Of a stretch of DNA of 64,000 nt, positions 8,404-18,381 are shown in pieces. A program made the position numbers and the translations under genes. Origin of the DNA: Buttiauxella agrestis ATCC 33320 (lineage in GTDB: Bacteria; Pseudomonadota; Gammaproteobacteria; Enterobacterales; Enterobacteriaceae); NCBI GenBank assembly GCA_024169445.1, contig JALKFA010000002.1, positions 88,285 to 152,284 of the forward strand. The letters run 5' to 3'. Below the pieces are notes generated by a model. That model did not search any database. It saw nothing but the letters and a program-made list of their open reading frames with translations, and was not told the origin of the DNA. Positions within the stretch are counted from its first letter, which is position 1. Each line of letters starts with the position of its first letter.

Positions 8404-8728
8404 GAAGGTAACTGGTGGGGGCTGAATAAAGGGAATGCCCGAAATCGGAAATTGATAATTGAATAACTGCTATTCCCCTTGGCTGGGGGAATATCAGTCT
8501 GAGGTTGAGATTACGTCTGATGTAATAACCTTAAGCTGTTTCAAGTAATTACTGGCCATTATGAAACGCCGACACAGATCTGTACAAAAAATAGTCTCAA
8601 TGTGGGGTGTTTCCCGTTCCTAGAAGTCTCCTGTCTGCGATCTCGTAGGCAGTATCCGCTTTCGAAGTAAGGATGTGACTTTCACCTTATCAAGCACAGT
8701 GATGAATAGATTATAGTGTTTAAATACT
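8404..8728. repeat. Direct repeat copy 2 of a 325-bp element
   Basis: Second copy, same orientation as copy 1. The last 90 bases are nearly identical to copy 1, the first 200 more diverged. The minus-strand RLLHQT-stop frame end is kept, but a one-base deletion upstream breaks the frame seen in copy 1. Confidence 0.75.
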
Positions 8729-8921
8729 CTCCTTTTTCAGATCAGACAGCCCTCTCATTAATTGAGCTCGAGAGAGTGCGCGTGCGCTTCTGCGATGAAT
8801 AAATCCCTCGACGTTTATCTGATTTAGATAGTTTTCAGATATCTACAACTCACTGAACTACGTAAGCACTGTTGTATATTAATCCCCCCCACTATTTCAC
8901 CTTCTAGATCACTCATTGCTA

Positions 8922-9170
8922 TTAACGATGGGCCAGAATGCGTGATATTTCATGCCAAAGTTCGAACTCATGAGTATATTCCATAAAACTATCAATTGGT
9001 AATAAACAACCTGCACGTTCCGTTTCTTCCTCGATAAAGTGTTGAGGACAGCATCCCACATTGTAATAGAATTTATGATCATCAATGAGTCCTATAATGC
9101 CATGGGGAAACCGTCGCGATATACGTGTTATTTCTGCGTTGAAGAAAGATTGAATACCCTCCGTCTTCAA
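8922..9170 (-). CDS. Small hypothetical protein (82 aa)
   Basis: An 82-residue frame starting at TTG, with a mixed charged and hydrophobic make-up that looks protein-like (FPHGIIGLIDDHKFYYNVGC, then ELWHEISRILAHR). Two cysteines and one histidine cluster in the middle (CCPQH). No ribosome binding site is evident before the TTG, and no family is recognised. It may be the remnant of a longer gene. It stands alone between the duplicated element and the invasin gene. Confidence 0.3.
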   Translation of the reverse strand: MKTEGIQSFFNAEITRISRRFPHGIIGLIDDHKFYYNVGCCPQHFIEEETERAGCLLPIDSFMEYTHEFELWHEISRILAHR

Positions 9171-9186
9171 AATTAATGCGGATTAA

Positions 9187-9456
9187 TTCACATTCTGACT
9201 TAACATATAAGTGTGATCTACTAGAGTGCTGAATGGATTGCTAAAAAGGGAATAAGTTTATCACGCAGTACGGCAACAGCGGAATACGGGTGTATTTTTC
9301 CAGAAAAATGATAAATATGTAATGGGTTGTTATTTTTCATAATAATCTGTAGCACTCCGTATATTATGGTTGAAGGAGTCAATAGCGCCCCCTCTTATAA
9401 GGTATTTCTCCCACCACTGAGACATATAGAGAAGAAAGTGGCATTGATAATAAATA
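9187..9456. other. Intergenic region downstream of the invasin gene
   Basis: Nothing recognisable beyond AT-rich sequence; no frame of credible make-up on either strand. Confidence 0.4.
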
Positions 9457-9486
9457 TAACGCCAGGCAACAAATAACCTAGCGTTA
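9457..9486 (-). terminator. Terminator of the invasin-like gene
   Basis: On the minus strand TAACGCTAGG pairs with CCTGGCGTTA (one G-T pair) around a ten-base loop, followed by TATTTATTATC. It lies 25 bases after the invasin stop codon. Confidence 0.7.
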
Positions 9487-9510
9487 AGGTTCACATTTGC
9501 AGAGAAGCTC

Positions 9511-12500
9511 CTATTGTACGGTATCTAAATTGTAACTCACCGTTCCTGTCGACTGTTGTAATGTTATTGGATTTACAGCGGTAGCCGTGGCTGTACCCGT
9601 TAATGCACCTGAACTTTCTGGTTGCAGGCCCAGGACCTCATTACTCGGCACGGTAAAGAGTATAGGTGTTCCGACTTCTTGAGACGTCACCGTGTGAACC
9701 GGGAAGGTATGGTCTGTCCTTGGAATAGTTGAAGAAGAAGCGGCCTGACCTGTCACTTTAAAGTTAACCGTCAACTGATCCCCTGCCGCCATTCCTGGAT
9801 AGGCTGAAACCGTAATGTCTAATCCATTTTGAACTAACGACACATTGATGCTCTGCATGCCTGCTTTAGTATGCTCTGTATCAACAGTCACCGGTCCAAA
9901 TGCCGCTGATTTAAATGTGGCCATCGTTTGGCCATTTTTACCACCGGCATTGGCGGTCACTTTCACCCCTTCTCCTACGGTATCCGTAAGGCTCAGAGTC
10001 GCCATACCGCTGGCATCCGTTGAGATAGTCAGGGAAGACATAGCTTTCGCGGTGGTGCTGCCGGTAATTACCCACGTAACAGGCACATCTTTCATCGGCT
10101 GATTATTCGCGTCCAAAACTACCGCCTGGGCAACATCGACTGCAGTACCATTCCCCGACGCGTTATTGGTTTTCATACTGACATTCACCGCGCCCACTGC
10201 AGCAGCGGTAAAGTCAACAGAGGCTGTATCTTCCTTAGTGCCAGAACGGGCAGTTGCTGAAACGGTCTCAATGGCTGAGTCGACTAATCTCAGGGTAACC
10301 ATCCCGTTACCGTCCGTAGTTACCGTCAGTGGACTTGTTGCTGTGGCAGTAGACCCGCTTGCTATACTCCAAGTCACACTCGCGTGAGGAACAACCTGCC
10401 CTTTCGCGTCCGTCAGTTTTGCCTGGAGAACATTCTCAGCGGCATTGTCGGCCGGAGCATTATTTGTTTGGACCGTAACTGCTACAGCGGCAATTTGCGG
10501 AATAAAGGCAATGGTTGCCTGGGCACTTTTACCATTGGCAGTCGCGGTGATGACAACACTGGTGTCAGCTACCGTATCGGTCACGCTCAGTAGAGCTTCG
10601 CCTGCTTGATCGGTACTGACTTTCAATGGTGTAGAAGCCTGCGCTGTTGCGGAACCGCTGAGACTCCATGTGACACTTTCACCTGAGATTGGCTGACCCG
10701 CACTGTCGCGCACCACAACCTTGGTTTGGTTAGTATCAGCGCCATCAGCAAATGCATCGTTTCGTTCAACCGAAACAACGAGGCTTCCGACCGGGACACC
10801 GGTAAAGGTCATAGCAGCAGAATTAACAATCTGGCCGGCATTTGCCATGACCGTAACCAACTCAGCTACTCCATCCTTAACGCTCACCGTCGCTTTACCT
10901 TCTTGATCCGTATAACTAATAGTATCTGATGCAATTTTTGCACTGGACACTCCAGACAGAGTCCAGTTCACTGCCATATTCGAAATGGGTTTCCCCCCAC
11001 CATCGCTCACAATCGCCTGGGCAGTATTGAGATCGGTGTTGTTCGCCAGGCTATTATCTTTTGTGATTTTTACGACGACATTTTTCGCCACGATAGCCGT
11101 GAAGGTTGCCGTAGTAGAACCTGTTTTCGTGTCAGCCGTCGCCGTTACCGTGACAGGCTCTGCGACAGAATCCTTCAGCAAGACTTTGACTATCCCATCA
11201 TTTCCCGTTGTTGTTGAGGCTGCCGTTGTCAGAATTGCTGTAGTACTGCCGGTGATGCTCCAGGTTACATTCACCCCCTGCAATGGCTGGCCATTACTGT
11301 CGGTGACAACTGCCTGTGCCTCGTTGGTTGTGCCATTATCTGCTGGAGAGTTATTCGTCACCATACTCACCGCGATATTACTCACTGAAATCGGAGTAAA
11401 TACAGCAGTGACCGAGGATGACTGACCTGCACCCGCCGCCGTTAATGTGACATTTTCTGCCACAGAATCCTTAAGGGATACAGCGGCAACACCATTACTG
11501 TCGGTATTAACCGTTTCGGCAGTTGTCAGCCTGGCGGTTGTACTTCCCGATAGACTCCAGGTAACAGGAATTCCCTTAACAGGTTGACCATTCGCATCAG
11601 TTATTCGTGCCTGCGCCTGATTGATTGCCAGATTATTAGCCGGAGAATTATTGGTGGTCATACTGACGGCAAGATTATTCACCGAAACCGTGGAAAAAGA
11701 TGCGGTGTCGGTATCGGAGAGACCACTACTGGTGGCAGTGACCATCACTTTTTCCGCCACGCTATTTTCCAGTGTCACCGTCGCAACGCCATGGGCATCC
11801 GTTTGAACGCTGGCCGGACTGGTCAGTTTTGCAGTGGTGCTGCCACTGAGGCTCCAGTTAACCGCAGCAGACAACACCGGTTGACCGCTGGCATCTTCGA
11901 CTAGCGCCTGGAAAGTATCCGTGGACTTCCCATCCGCTGGCACATTATTCACTTTGGCCGTGACATCAATACTCGCAGCAGATTCAGAGACAAAAATCGA
12001 ATTGGCAGAAACTGATTTCCCAGAGGATCTGGCAGTAAGTGTGACGTCACCCGCGGTATTGCTGGTGAAATTAACGCTCGCTTCACCCTGCTCATTGGTG
12101 TGGGTATCGTTTTCGCCGATCGACGCCTTATTATTCACCTGCCATGATACAGGCATGTTAGGCATTGGCTGTCCATTAGCATCTTTAATTAGCACGGTAC
12201 CTGCATTATTGCTTTTCCCGTCAGCTGCACTTTTATCCGTAGTGATTTTCAGGTTCATTGCCGATATTGATTTGGCAAAGGTTGCGGTGGTGTTGCGACT
12301 CAAACCCGAAGACGTAGCCTGAATAACCACTTGTTCGGCAGATTTATCTGTAATCGTAATACTCGAATTACCATTGTCATCAGTCACGCTGCTGGTGCTG
12401 CTCAGTTTAGCCTGACCTGTAGTTGTCCAACTGATGGTGGCGTTACGCGCCGGAGAACCATCTTGAGTGGTTGCCGTAATGGTCGCGAAGTTCGCTGTTA

Positions 12501-13650
12501 CGCCATCCGCTGGGCTGTTATCTTTTACTAAGGTCAGCGCCATATTGGCTAATACGTTGCTGGTTTTCTTTTTCTGGTACTGCAAAACAATCTCATTATT
12601 ACGCTCAACAAGGTCATAACGAGAAGACGACAGGCTACGCAGATTCGCTACCTGTGAAGTAGAAATGAGATCTTCAAATTTTTGTCCGAATGTATAGCGG
12701 AAATTAATGCTGAACTCGGTTTCATCCATCGAATCCTGCCCGCGCTTATAATCAATAGAGGTAGTGATTAACGGGAATGGCGTATAATTCACACCAAGTG
12801 ATACAGCGGAGGGATTCGACTGGAGATGATCTTTATCGAACAGCGCAACTTTGTCACCATAATACTGTTCGTACATCAATTTTGTGCCTAACTGCGGTAA
12901 CGAGGGAAGATATGCCTCGGCGCGAACATCATAACCATCAGCAGGTTTTTCATTATAATTGTCAAAATCATCAGACGAATGCCATTCAGTGGTACCCACA
13001 TAGGTATTGGCAGACAATTTAAGGTTGTCCGTCCAGGCTTCAGCACCGAGACTAACTCGTTTGTTGTTACCTGTAATATCATTATCAAAGAAGACGTTCG
13101 CACCAAACATCCAGTTTGCAGTGTAAAAGGTACGAACGCCCATCCCGATGTTGGTCGTCGTGCGGCTGTCAGGTGAACGCAATCCTAACTGAGTGAAAAA
13201 TAATGAGTTTTTGTCATCATGTAAGGGAGCCAGAAAATCGAAAGAACTGTTATCCCAGCTCCCATCCTGATCCACATTAAGTTGAACACGAGCCGTACCA
13301 TATCCCGCTAACCACTTCTGGACAGCATCGGAGGTATAGCTCGTCGTCGCGTTGATCGCCATCCCCTTCATTCCTTCTGCCCCTGAGGAAGAGAGCGAGC
13401 TAGCAACGCCGCTCAGAGTGCTTTCGTAAGGCAGCGGTGCCGTATTTTTATCCGTGTTGAGGCGATCGGAAGAAAATGGCGAGGGTATCGCGTTAGCTGC
13501 CATGTTTTCATTCGCCCTGACGGCCGCTGGGACGAAAGTCATGATGGGGAAAGTGATCTGAAGAAATATCTGCAGCCACGTAATAACATTAACAATTCTA
13601 TGCTGACGACAAGATTGGCCTTTATATTTATCTTTCATGGTACTGCTCAC
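9511..13650 (-). CDS. Intimin/invasin-family inverse autotransporter adhesin
   Basis: A 1379-residue outer-membrane adhesin. Residues 1-46 form an extended signal peptide (hydrophobic core TWLQIFLQITFPIMTFVPAA, cut near VRA). Residues about 75-350 are the beta-barrel translocator typical of inverse autotransporters (GYGTARVQLNVDQDGSWDNS, LGLRSPDSRTTTNIGMGVR, FGANVFFDNDI). The passenger then holds nine tandem Big-1 Ig domains of about 95-100 residues, each opening like TTNNSPADNGTTN and closing with a TVTATxxG strand. The last 130 residues are a different beta module (ITVSAYPGMAAGDQLTVNFK) shared with the other Ig proteins in this window. It exports its own C-terminus to the cell surface to bind host or neighbour cells. 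GGTGAG sits before the ATG. No LysM or C-type lectin domain is seen. Confidence 0.92.
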   Translation of the reverse strand: MSSTMKDKYKGQSCRQHRIVNVITWLQIFLQITFPIMTFVPAAVRANENMAANAIPSPFSSDRLNTDKNTAPLPYESTLSGVASSLSSSGAEGMKGMAINATTSYTSDAVQKWLAGYGTARVQLNVDQDGSWDNSSFDFLAPLHDDKNSLFFTQLGLRSPDSRTTTNIGMGVRTFYTANWMFGANVFFDNDITGNNKRVSLGAEAWTDNLKLSANTYVGTTEWHSSDDFDNYNEKPADGYDVRAEAYLPSLPQLGTKLMYEQYYGDKVALFDKDHLQSNPSAVSLGVNYTPFPLITTSIDYKRGQDSMDETEFSINFRYTFGQKFEDLISTSQVANLRSLSSSRYDLVERNNEIVLQYQKKKTSNVLANMALTLVKDNSPADGVTANFATITATTQDGSPARNATISWTTTGQAKLSSTSSVTDDNGNSSITITDKSAEQVVIQATSSGLSRNTTATFAKSISAMNLKITTDKSAADGKSNNAGTVLIKDANGQPMPNMPVSWQVNNKASIGENDTHTNEQGEASVNFTSNTAGDVTLTARSSGKSVSANSIFVSESAASIDVTAKVNNVPADGKSTDTFQALVEDASGQPVLSAAVNWSLSGSTTAKLTSPASVQTDAHGVATVTLENSVAEKVMVTATSSGLSDTDTASFSTVSVNNLAVSMTTNNSPANNLAINQAQARITDANGQPVKGIPVTWSLSGSTTARLTTAETVNTDSNGVAAVSLKDSVAENVTLTAAGAGQSSSVTAVFTPISVSNIAVSMVTNNSPADNGTTNEAQAVVTDSNGQPLQGVNVTWSITGSTTAILTTAASTTTGNDGIVKVLLKDSVAEPVTVTATADTKTGSTTATFTAIVAKNVVVKITKDNSLANNTDLNTAQAIVSDGGGKPISNMAVNWTLSGVSSAKIASDTISYTDQEGKATVSVKDGVAELVTVMANAGQIVNSAAMTFTGVPVGSLVVSVERNDAFADGADTNQTKVVVRDSAGQPISGESVTWSLSGSATAQASTPLKVSTDQAGEALLSVTDTVADTSVVITATANGKSAQATIAFIPQIAAVAVTVQTNNAPADNAAENVLQAKLTDAKGQVVPHASVTWSIASGSTATATSPLTVTTDGNGMVTLRLVDSAIETVSATARSGTKEDTASVDFTAAAVGAVNVSMKTNNASGNGTAVDVAQAVVLDANNQPMKDVPVTWVITGSTTAKAMSSLTISTDASGMATLSLTDTVGEGVKVTANAGGKNGQTMATFKSAAFGPVTVDTEHTKAGMQSINVSLVQNGLDITVSAYPGMAAGDQLTVNFKVTGQAASSSTIPRTDHTFPVHTVTSQEVGTPILFTVPSNEVLGLQPESSGALTGTATATAVNPITLQQSTGTVSYNLDTVQ

Positions 13651-14560
13651 CGTAGCCTTGATATTTAGAGCGTCCTTATAGATAGACGCAAGTCATTGGT
13701 TAAAAAAACATTGCCTGTAGCAATGTCCCGAGGATTAATTAACTGTAATAGCTGATTTTGATAACCCATTTTTCTCATTGTGCAGATCTTATAAGTACTG
13801 AATTTATTGTAATAAAGTAAAATCGGCAGATAGCGTCTGAGTTGAACCAACTTTATTATGACTGAGCAATAACTTCTTTTCTTGTGGTTGCAAGGGAATA
13901 GTATTCTTTGGTTTTGGTTTTCCAGCAACAACGCAATTACGGCTCACATAAGCATCCGTTAATGCTTCCACGGAGCTCTTATGTGGTAAGCAAACCAAAC
14001 GGTACTTTACTCTATAAAATGTCTGACCAACGTCTCTGTCACAAGGTTGGAGAGAATAATAACAAGATCATTCCCTGCAAAACACATCATGCGCGCTGAA
14101 AGCAGTGAGCTATTTATAAGGTTTATATCATTCAGCGTGATGACACGACGGGTACGAATAATTTACGAGTGCGACCAAAAACTCACTAATCCATTATGTG
14201 TTAATTGTTAATTGTTTCTGATACGGCCTTATCTAAAAACGGTTCTGACTAAATAGAATTAGGCATGATGGCTTAAGTCATCCAAACTCCAACCATAACA
14301 AATTAAAACAAAGTAATTCGGTTAAAAAAATTATAATAATTCACGTTCAATCGGGAAATATAAAACTCATCTAAAATTAGGATAAACCCAGAGCTCAGTG
14401 AGTTCCATTGTTTTCTCCGTCTCAATTGAGACAGAATTATTGCCTTTACAAAATGATGATTGCAGGATGGTGAACGAAAAGACCTGAAAATTAATGCACA
14501 TTCAGGGGTTTAGTATGAGATAAGTCTGAACCTCAAAAATAGTATTAACACTCTATTAGT
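13651..14560. other. Upstream region of the invasin-like gene
   Basis: A 900-base AT-rich stretch with no credible gene. It should contain the invasin promoter and a long untranslated leader. Small frames on both strands (13665-14099) overlap each other and have no protein-like make-up. No clear hairpin or operator was picked out. Confidence 0.45.
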
Positions 14561-14589
14561 GGGGGGAATTGCCCGTTTCTGTCTCAGGC

Positions 14590-15300
14590 GTTGATGGACG
14601 CGTGATAACTGCAGATGTAGCATCCTTCAAATTCCCCAACGTGAACCTATCATTTCACTTTCAGGAACAGTAAACGTCATGGTGCCTCCGGCTTCTGTAC
14701 TTGTCACAGTGTGTGAGAAGTCTTGGGTTGGAAGTACCTGCTTGGGTGACACAGGATCGACTTGTCCTGTGACTTCAAAATGAACCCTTACCTCTTCCCC
14801 AGCGGTAATGCCCGAGTAAGTGACGCTAAATTCCAGTCCCCCTGCGTACCGCATTAACATTAATGGCTCTGGGCTCCCCTAGATAGGAGACAGTTACTAG
14901 GCCACCGGGGATCGGTACAAGGGAAAACGTCGCTGGGGTCGATCCCAATTGTTATCCAGTAGTGGCAATAACGATAACATTTTGTGTGACCGTATTTGCC
15001 AGACTCATCGTGGCTATACCACTATCGTTCGTAGCGACCGTTAGCGGAGATGTATTTCCGTCTGTTGCACTCGGTATTGTCCATGAGACATCCACCTCAG
15101 ACATTGGGTTTTCCTACGGTTCGGTCACAACAACCTGGTGTCACATTCGCCGATGTGCCGCTGGGCTGCACATTATTTGTGGCCATCGAGACATTAACAG
15201 CAGAAGTGGTTTGCGCCATGAATGGAGAATTGACCAATTCTGTTTTTACTAACGCCGAAGCTTCTAACTGTACAGCATCTGCTGTTTGTCTGGTTAAATG
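14590..15300 (-). pseudogene. Decayed invasin-like Ig gene end
   Basis: Minus-strand remnants in several frames. 14627-14860 encodes the shared C-terminal beta module (GGLEFSVTYSGITAGEEVRV, then FEVTGQVD and FTVPESEMIGS), close to the end of the invasin at 9511. Upstream, reading 14950-15110 on the minus strand gives a Big-1 stretch (DVSWTIPSATDGNTSPLTVA, then NDSGIATMSLANTVTQNVIV). Frameshifts separate the parts. It looks like the tail of a second invasin-type gene, or a recombined copy of the neighbour's 3' end. Confidence 0.7.
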
Positions 15301-15429
15301 ATTACATCACGGGATATTACAGCCAGCTCAGACCTCATTAATATAATCTGACGCCGAATGAATCAGAGCGATTGTTGTGGAAAAACTATAAAACCGTAGC
15401 TAGTTTTGTTGACCACTATATCGTGGTGA

Positions 15430-16130
15430 CTAGTCAAACTCTCTACTGTATTCACGGCTGAGTTGAGATGCACCTTCATAGCCCACTTTTACTGCTGCAC
15501 TTACAGCGTCAAGATTACTTTTCAACATATGTTGCCGAGCCTCCTGAAGTTTGAGCTTTTTTATAAACTGAAGTAGGCTCATTCCAGTTACCGTCCTGAA
15601 GTGCAAACGAAAAGAAGAAGCGCTCATTGAAACCTTGCCGGCTAGTTCAATTGTGCTAATTGGCTGAGTATGGTGCTGCTTAAGCCAGGTAACGGTCCAA
15701 AAATTTGTTGTCTTGGCGACCCCGTACTGCCATATGCTAAAGTGCATTCCCATACGAGCCCGTTAGTAACCGGATGATGGTTTCTTGCTGTATAAGGGGA
15801 GCAAGATGCAGAATTAAATGAGATTCATCATTAAGTGTAAGAAGCCTCCTCAGGGTATCGGCAAGACTAATATCATTATCATTGACTGCCGGAGGATCAA
15901 AATCTCTGTCTTTTGCTGATGGGCGAAAAGGCAACACAGCCGCTGCCCGCATCACAGCGCTGGGTTCGATTGTTACCATCACCCCCAGAAAACGGGCTGA
16001 TGACTGTCGCAGTTGCGAAATGCGAGACTACGGGAAGCTCCAGAGTCGTGAGCTATGTTTGCCCTGCTCGGTATCCAGTCGTTTTTGCTCCCAGAACAAG
16101 CTCCTTACTACCTTGGCGTTGACAGCCTTT
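15430..16130 (-). pseudogene. AraC-family regulator, multiply frameshifted
   Basis: Pieces of an AraC regulator with the PF06719-type N-terminus. Reading leftward: LTTLELPVVSHFATATVISP (about 16050), then a shift into SLADTLRRLLTLNDESHLIL with HLAPLIQQETIIRLLTGS (15737-15982), then a shift into the two helix-turn-helix motifs (WLKQHHTQPISTIELAGKVS, then SASSFRLHFRTVTGMSLLQF and GYEGASQLSREYSREF) ending at 15430. Order and spacing match YqhC-like regulators, but at least two frameshifts break it. The DNA-binding end could in principle still be made alone from 15753. Confidence 0.75.
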
Positions 16131-16349
16131 TAGTAATAAGGGAGGTTCCGCATTGTACACGTTCACATTCCGCCAGCGGCAGGTTACGGCGTGAATTAAC
16201 TATTCAATCCTTCTGTTACTACATCTCCGCGTCTTTATGGACTCCGTTTGGGAAACGGACCTCTGATTGTGTAAGTATCCCGGTAAAACGAACCATTCAC
16301 TTTTAGAGATCTTCCGACATACTGATTATGTCCCCCTGAGGAGATCGCC

Positions 16350-16616
16350 ATGCGTAAAGCCCGATTCACTGAGCACCAGATCATCGCCGTTCTGAAGTCT
16401 GTTGAAGCCGGACGTACGGTCAAGGATGTCTGCCGTGAAGCCGGAATATCGGAGGCTTCGTACTACAACTGGAAAGCAAAGTACGGCGGGATGGAAGCCT
16501 CTGATATTAAAAAGATGAAAGACCTGGAGGATGAAAACCGCCGTCTCAAACAAATGTTTGCTGATCTCAGTCTTGAATGCCGGGCTCTGAAAGATGTCAT
16601 CGAAAAAAAGCTTTAA
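16350..16616 (+). CDS. IS3-family transposase OrfA
   Basis: An 88-residue protein: a helix-turn-helix (residues about 8-45, TEHQIIAVLKSVEAGRTVKD, CREAGISEASYYNW) and a leucine-zipper-like C-terminus (KMKDLEDENRRLKQMFADLS). It binds the IS ends and joins OrfB by programmed -1 frameshifting. The slippery run GAAAAAAAG lies at about 16602-16610 just before its stop. CTGAGGAG precedes the ATG. Confidence 0.9.
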   Translation: MRKARFTEHQIIAVLKSVEAGRTVKDVCREAGISEASYYNWKAKYGGMEASDIKKMKDLEDENRRLKQMFADLSLECRALKDVIEKKL

Positions 16617-17461
16617 AACCAGCGATAAAGCGGGAGCTTGTTGGCTATCTGACCACACAATTTGCCATGAGCATCCGCCAGGCATGCAGGACGTTATCGC
16701 TGAGCAGGACCGTATATTTTTACCAGCCCGATACCCGGCGTGATGAACCGGTGATCCAGGTATTGACTGAACTGGCAGAACGCTATCCGCGATACGGTTT
16801 TAAGAAGCTGTTTCAGGTGCTGCGCAGACAGGGGCTCGCCTGGAACCATAAGCGGGTTCACCGGATTTACTGCCTGCTGAAACTGAATTTTCGTCGTAAG
16901 GGGAAGCAACGCCTGCCGGTGCGTAATCCGGCGCCGCTGGCGACGCCAGAAGCACTTAACCAGAGCTGGTCCATCGATTTTATGCACGATGCGCTGGTGT
17001 GCGGCAGGCGCTTCCGAACCTTCAATGTGGTGGATGATTTTAACCGCGAAGCACTGGCGATAGAAATCGATCTGAATATCCCGGCTCAGCGGGTAGTAAG
17101 GGTGCTGGACAGGATAGTGGCGAATCGCGGATATCCGCTGAAGATGCGGATGGATAACGGCCCGGAACTGATATCACTGGCTCTGGGGCTGTGGGCCGAA
17201 GAGCATGGTGTGTTGCTGGAGTTTATTAAGCCGGGTAAACCGACACAGAATGCCTTTATCGAACGCTCTAACCGGACGTACCGGACAGAAATCCTGGATT
17301 TTTATCTGTTCAGAACGCTGAATGAAGCAAGGGAAATTACAGAGCGCTGGCTGACGGAATACAACAGCGAGCGGCCTCATGAATCACTGAATAACCTGAC
17401 ACCGGAAGAATACCGACTGATGGCTGAAAAACCGGAAACCTCAAAAAGTGCGTGGAACTAA
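16577..17461 (+). CDS. IS3-family transposase OrfB (DDE)
   Basis: The catalytic part of the transposase, in the -1 frame relative to OrfA. It has the rve/integrase fold with the three acidic residues in SIDFMHDALVCGRRF, MRMDNGPELI and [20 protein letters not shown]. An N-terminal HTH_21-like region (YPRYGFKKLFQVLRRQGLAW) comes first. The open frame overlaps OrfA by 40 bases; the listed start is only the first ATG, and the working product is probably the OrfAB fusion. Intact and flanked by matching IS ends, so likely active. Confidence 0.9.
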   Translation: MPGSERCHRKKALKPAIKRELVGYLTTQFAMSIRQACRTLSLSRTVYFYQPDTRRDEPVIQVLTELAERYPRYGFKKLFQVLRRQGLAWNHKRVHRIYCLLKLNFRRKGKQRLPVRNPAPLATPEALNQSWSIDFMHDALVCGRRFRTFNVVDDFNREALAIEIDLNIPAQRVVRVLDRIVANRGYPLKMRMDNGPELISLALGLWAEEHGVLLEFIKPGKPTQNAFIERSNRTYRTEILDFYLFRTLNEAREITERWLTEYNSERPHESLNNLTPEEYRLMAEKPETSKSAWN

Positions 17462-17512
17462 AACAGGTGTGCTTACAATTGCAATCTGCTACAACTAAGG
17501 ATATCTGCGATA

Positions 17513-17650
17513 TGGTTCAATAAAACATTACTGAATGAGTTTTATCAGGTAACGTTCCGTAAGAAACTGTATGGCAATCTCGACACAATACACTCCGACC
17601 TTGATAAGCAGCTGGCTTATTACAATAATTAGAAAACTTATCAGCGGATA
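17513..17650 (+). pseudogene. Transposase C-terminal fragment (IS481-like)
   Basis: One frame reads FNKTLLNEFYQVTFRKKLYG, then NLDTIHSDLDKQLAYYNN, stop, KTYQR. This is the conserved end of an IS481-type transposase (RFHKTVLDEFYRVAFRKK in intact members). No start, no catalytic core and a stop codon inside the final motif; a relic. Confidence 0.6.
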
Positions 17651-18085
17651 ATCTTTGTAGCCGAGTGACAGCGGAAATATTGCTTGATGGGTATAGGAAG
17701 CAGGCTGAGAAAAGTTAAGGAAGAGGTAATCTGACAGATGCCTGTATAAATAGCCGGCAACAGTCAGGGCGGGACTGTGTTAATATTCTTTATTTTCTCC
17801 CCTAATGGCCGAAAAATCACAGAAACAGTACCCTGTCGTATAACAGTATTCTCTTCAGGGAATGCAAGCTCTCAATGACATCTTGCGAAAATTAATATTT
17901 ATCAGTTGGTTATGATTTTTATTATATATTCACTAAAAAATACACATTGTGTGTATCTTTTAAACCCAGTCTTTATTCCTCCCGTTATCTATTCTGTTCC
18001 TGACGACACCTTGTTCGCTGCAGGATATTCATCACATTACTTGTATGAATATTATTTATTTCCCTCTTAGAAAAGAGAATAATTT
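17651..18085. other. Intergenic region without gene
   Basis: AT-rich sequence with no coding frame. AAAAGAGAATAATTT just before 18086 is the ribosome binding region of the short Ig frame. Confidence 0.4.
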
Positions 18086-18274
18086 ATGCCAACTTTTTCT
18101 GTCACTAACCTATCTTCCGAGCAGAAAACGCTGCCCGCTGAGAGCTCACTTACCGCGACCCTGACCGCCACTATTGTGGATGAGACAGCTGCACCTGCCC
18201 CGTATTGTACCCCAGTGAGTTGGACCACCACTGCAGGCCTGATAGATACCGTTTCGCCAGGTAAAGATTGCTGA
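18086..18274 (+). pseudogene. Truncated Ig-domain front end (62 aa)
   Basis: The frame starts with a good ribosome binding site and encodes the first half of a Big-1-like domain (SSEQKTLPAESSLTATLTAT, then CTPVSWTTTAGLIDTVSPG) before stopping. The order matches the N-terminal Ig unit of the 331-residue protein. It is most likely the start of an Ig-repeat gene whose remainder was deleted, directly upstream of the intact gene at 18382. It could also be translated as a leader for that gene. Confidence 0.55.
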
Positions 18275-18381
18275 TAGCCCGCTACCACATTGATTAGCAA
18301 TATATATACGGTATCCGGCAGACCATGCGAGTCTGTGCCGAAAACCGAGTTTAGCGCCCTTTGAATAAAAGGAAGCATGAT

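Larger units (their letters stand above)
16270..17477 (+). mobile_element. Complete IS3-family element (IS407-type), 1208 bp
   Basis: Terminal inverted repeats can be read directly. The left end starts TGTAAGTATCCCGG and the right end, reversed, starts TGTAAGCACACCTG; both share CCAnnCACTTTT about 24 bases in. A 4-bp direct repeat ATTG flanks the element (16266-16269 and 17478-17481), as expected for the IS407 group. It carries orfA and orfB with a frameshift window. A decayed relative lies at 22483-24710. Confidence 0.9.

Noticed and set aside
10150-12500. Regular 300-bp periodicity that could suggest a CRISPR or satellite array
   Set aside because: The repeats are protein-level Big-1 Ig domains with diverged DNA; there are no short identical repeats with unique spacers. 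No CRISPR array was seen anywhere in the window.
9845-13176. Many plus-strand frames of 60-146 codons across the invasin gene
   Set aside because: They are antisense shadows of regular Ig repeats, rich in valine, serine and phenylalanine, and follow the repeat period.
18067-18378. 103-codon minus-strand frame
   Set aside because: It is antisense to the Ig-domain fragment that starts with a good ribosome binding site on the plus strand.
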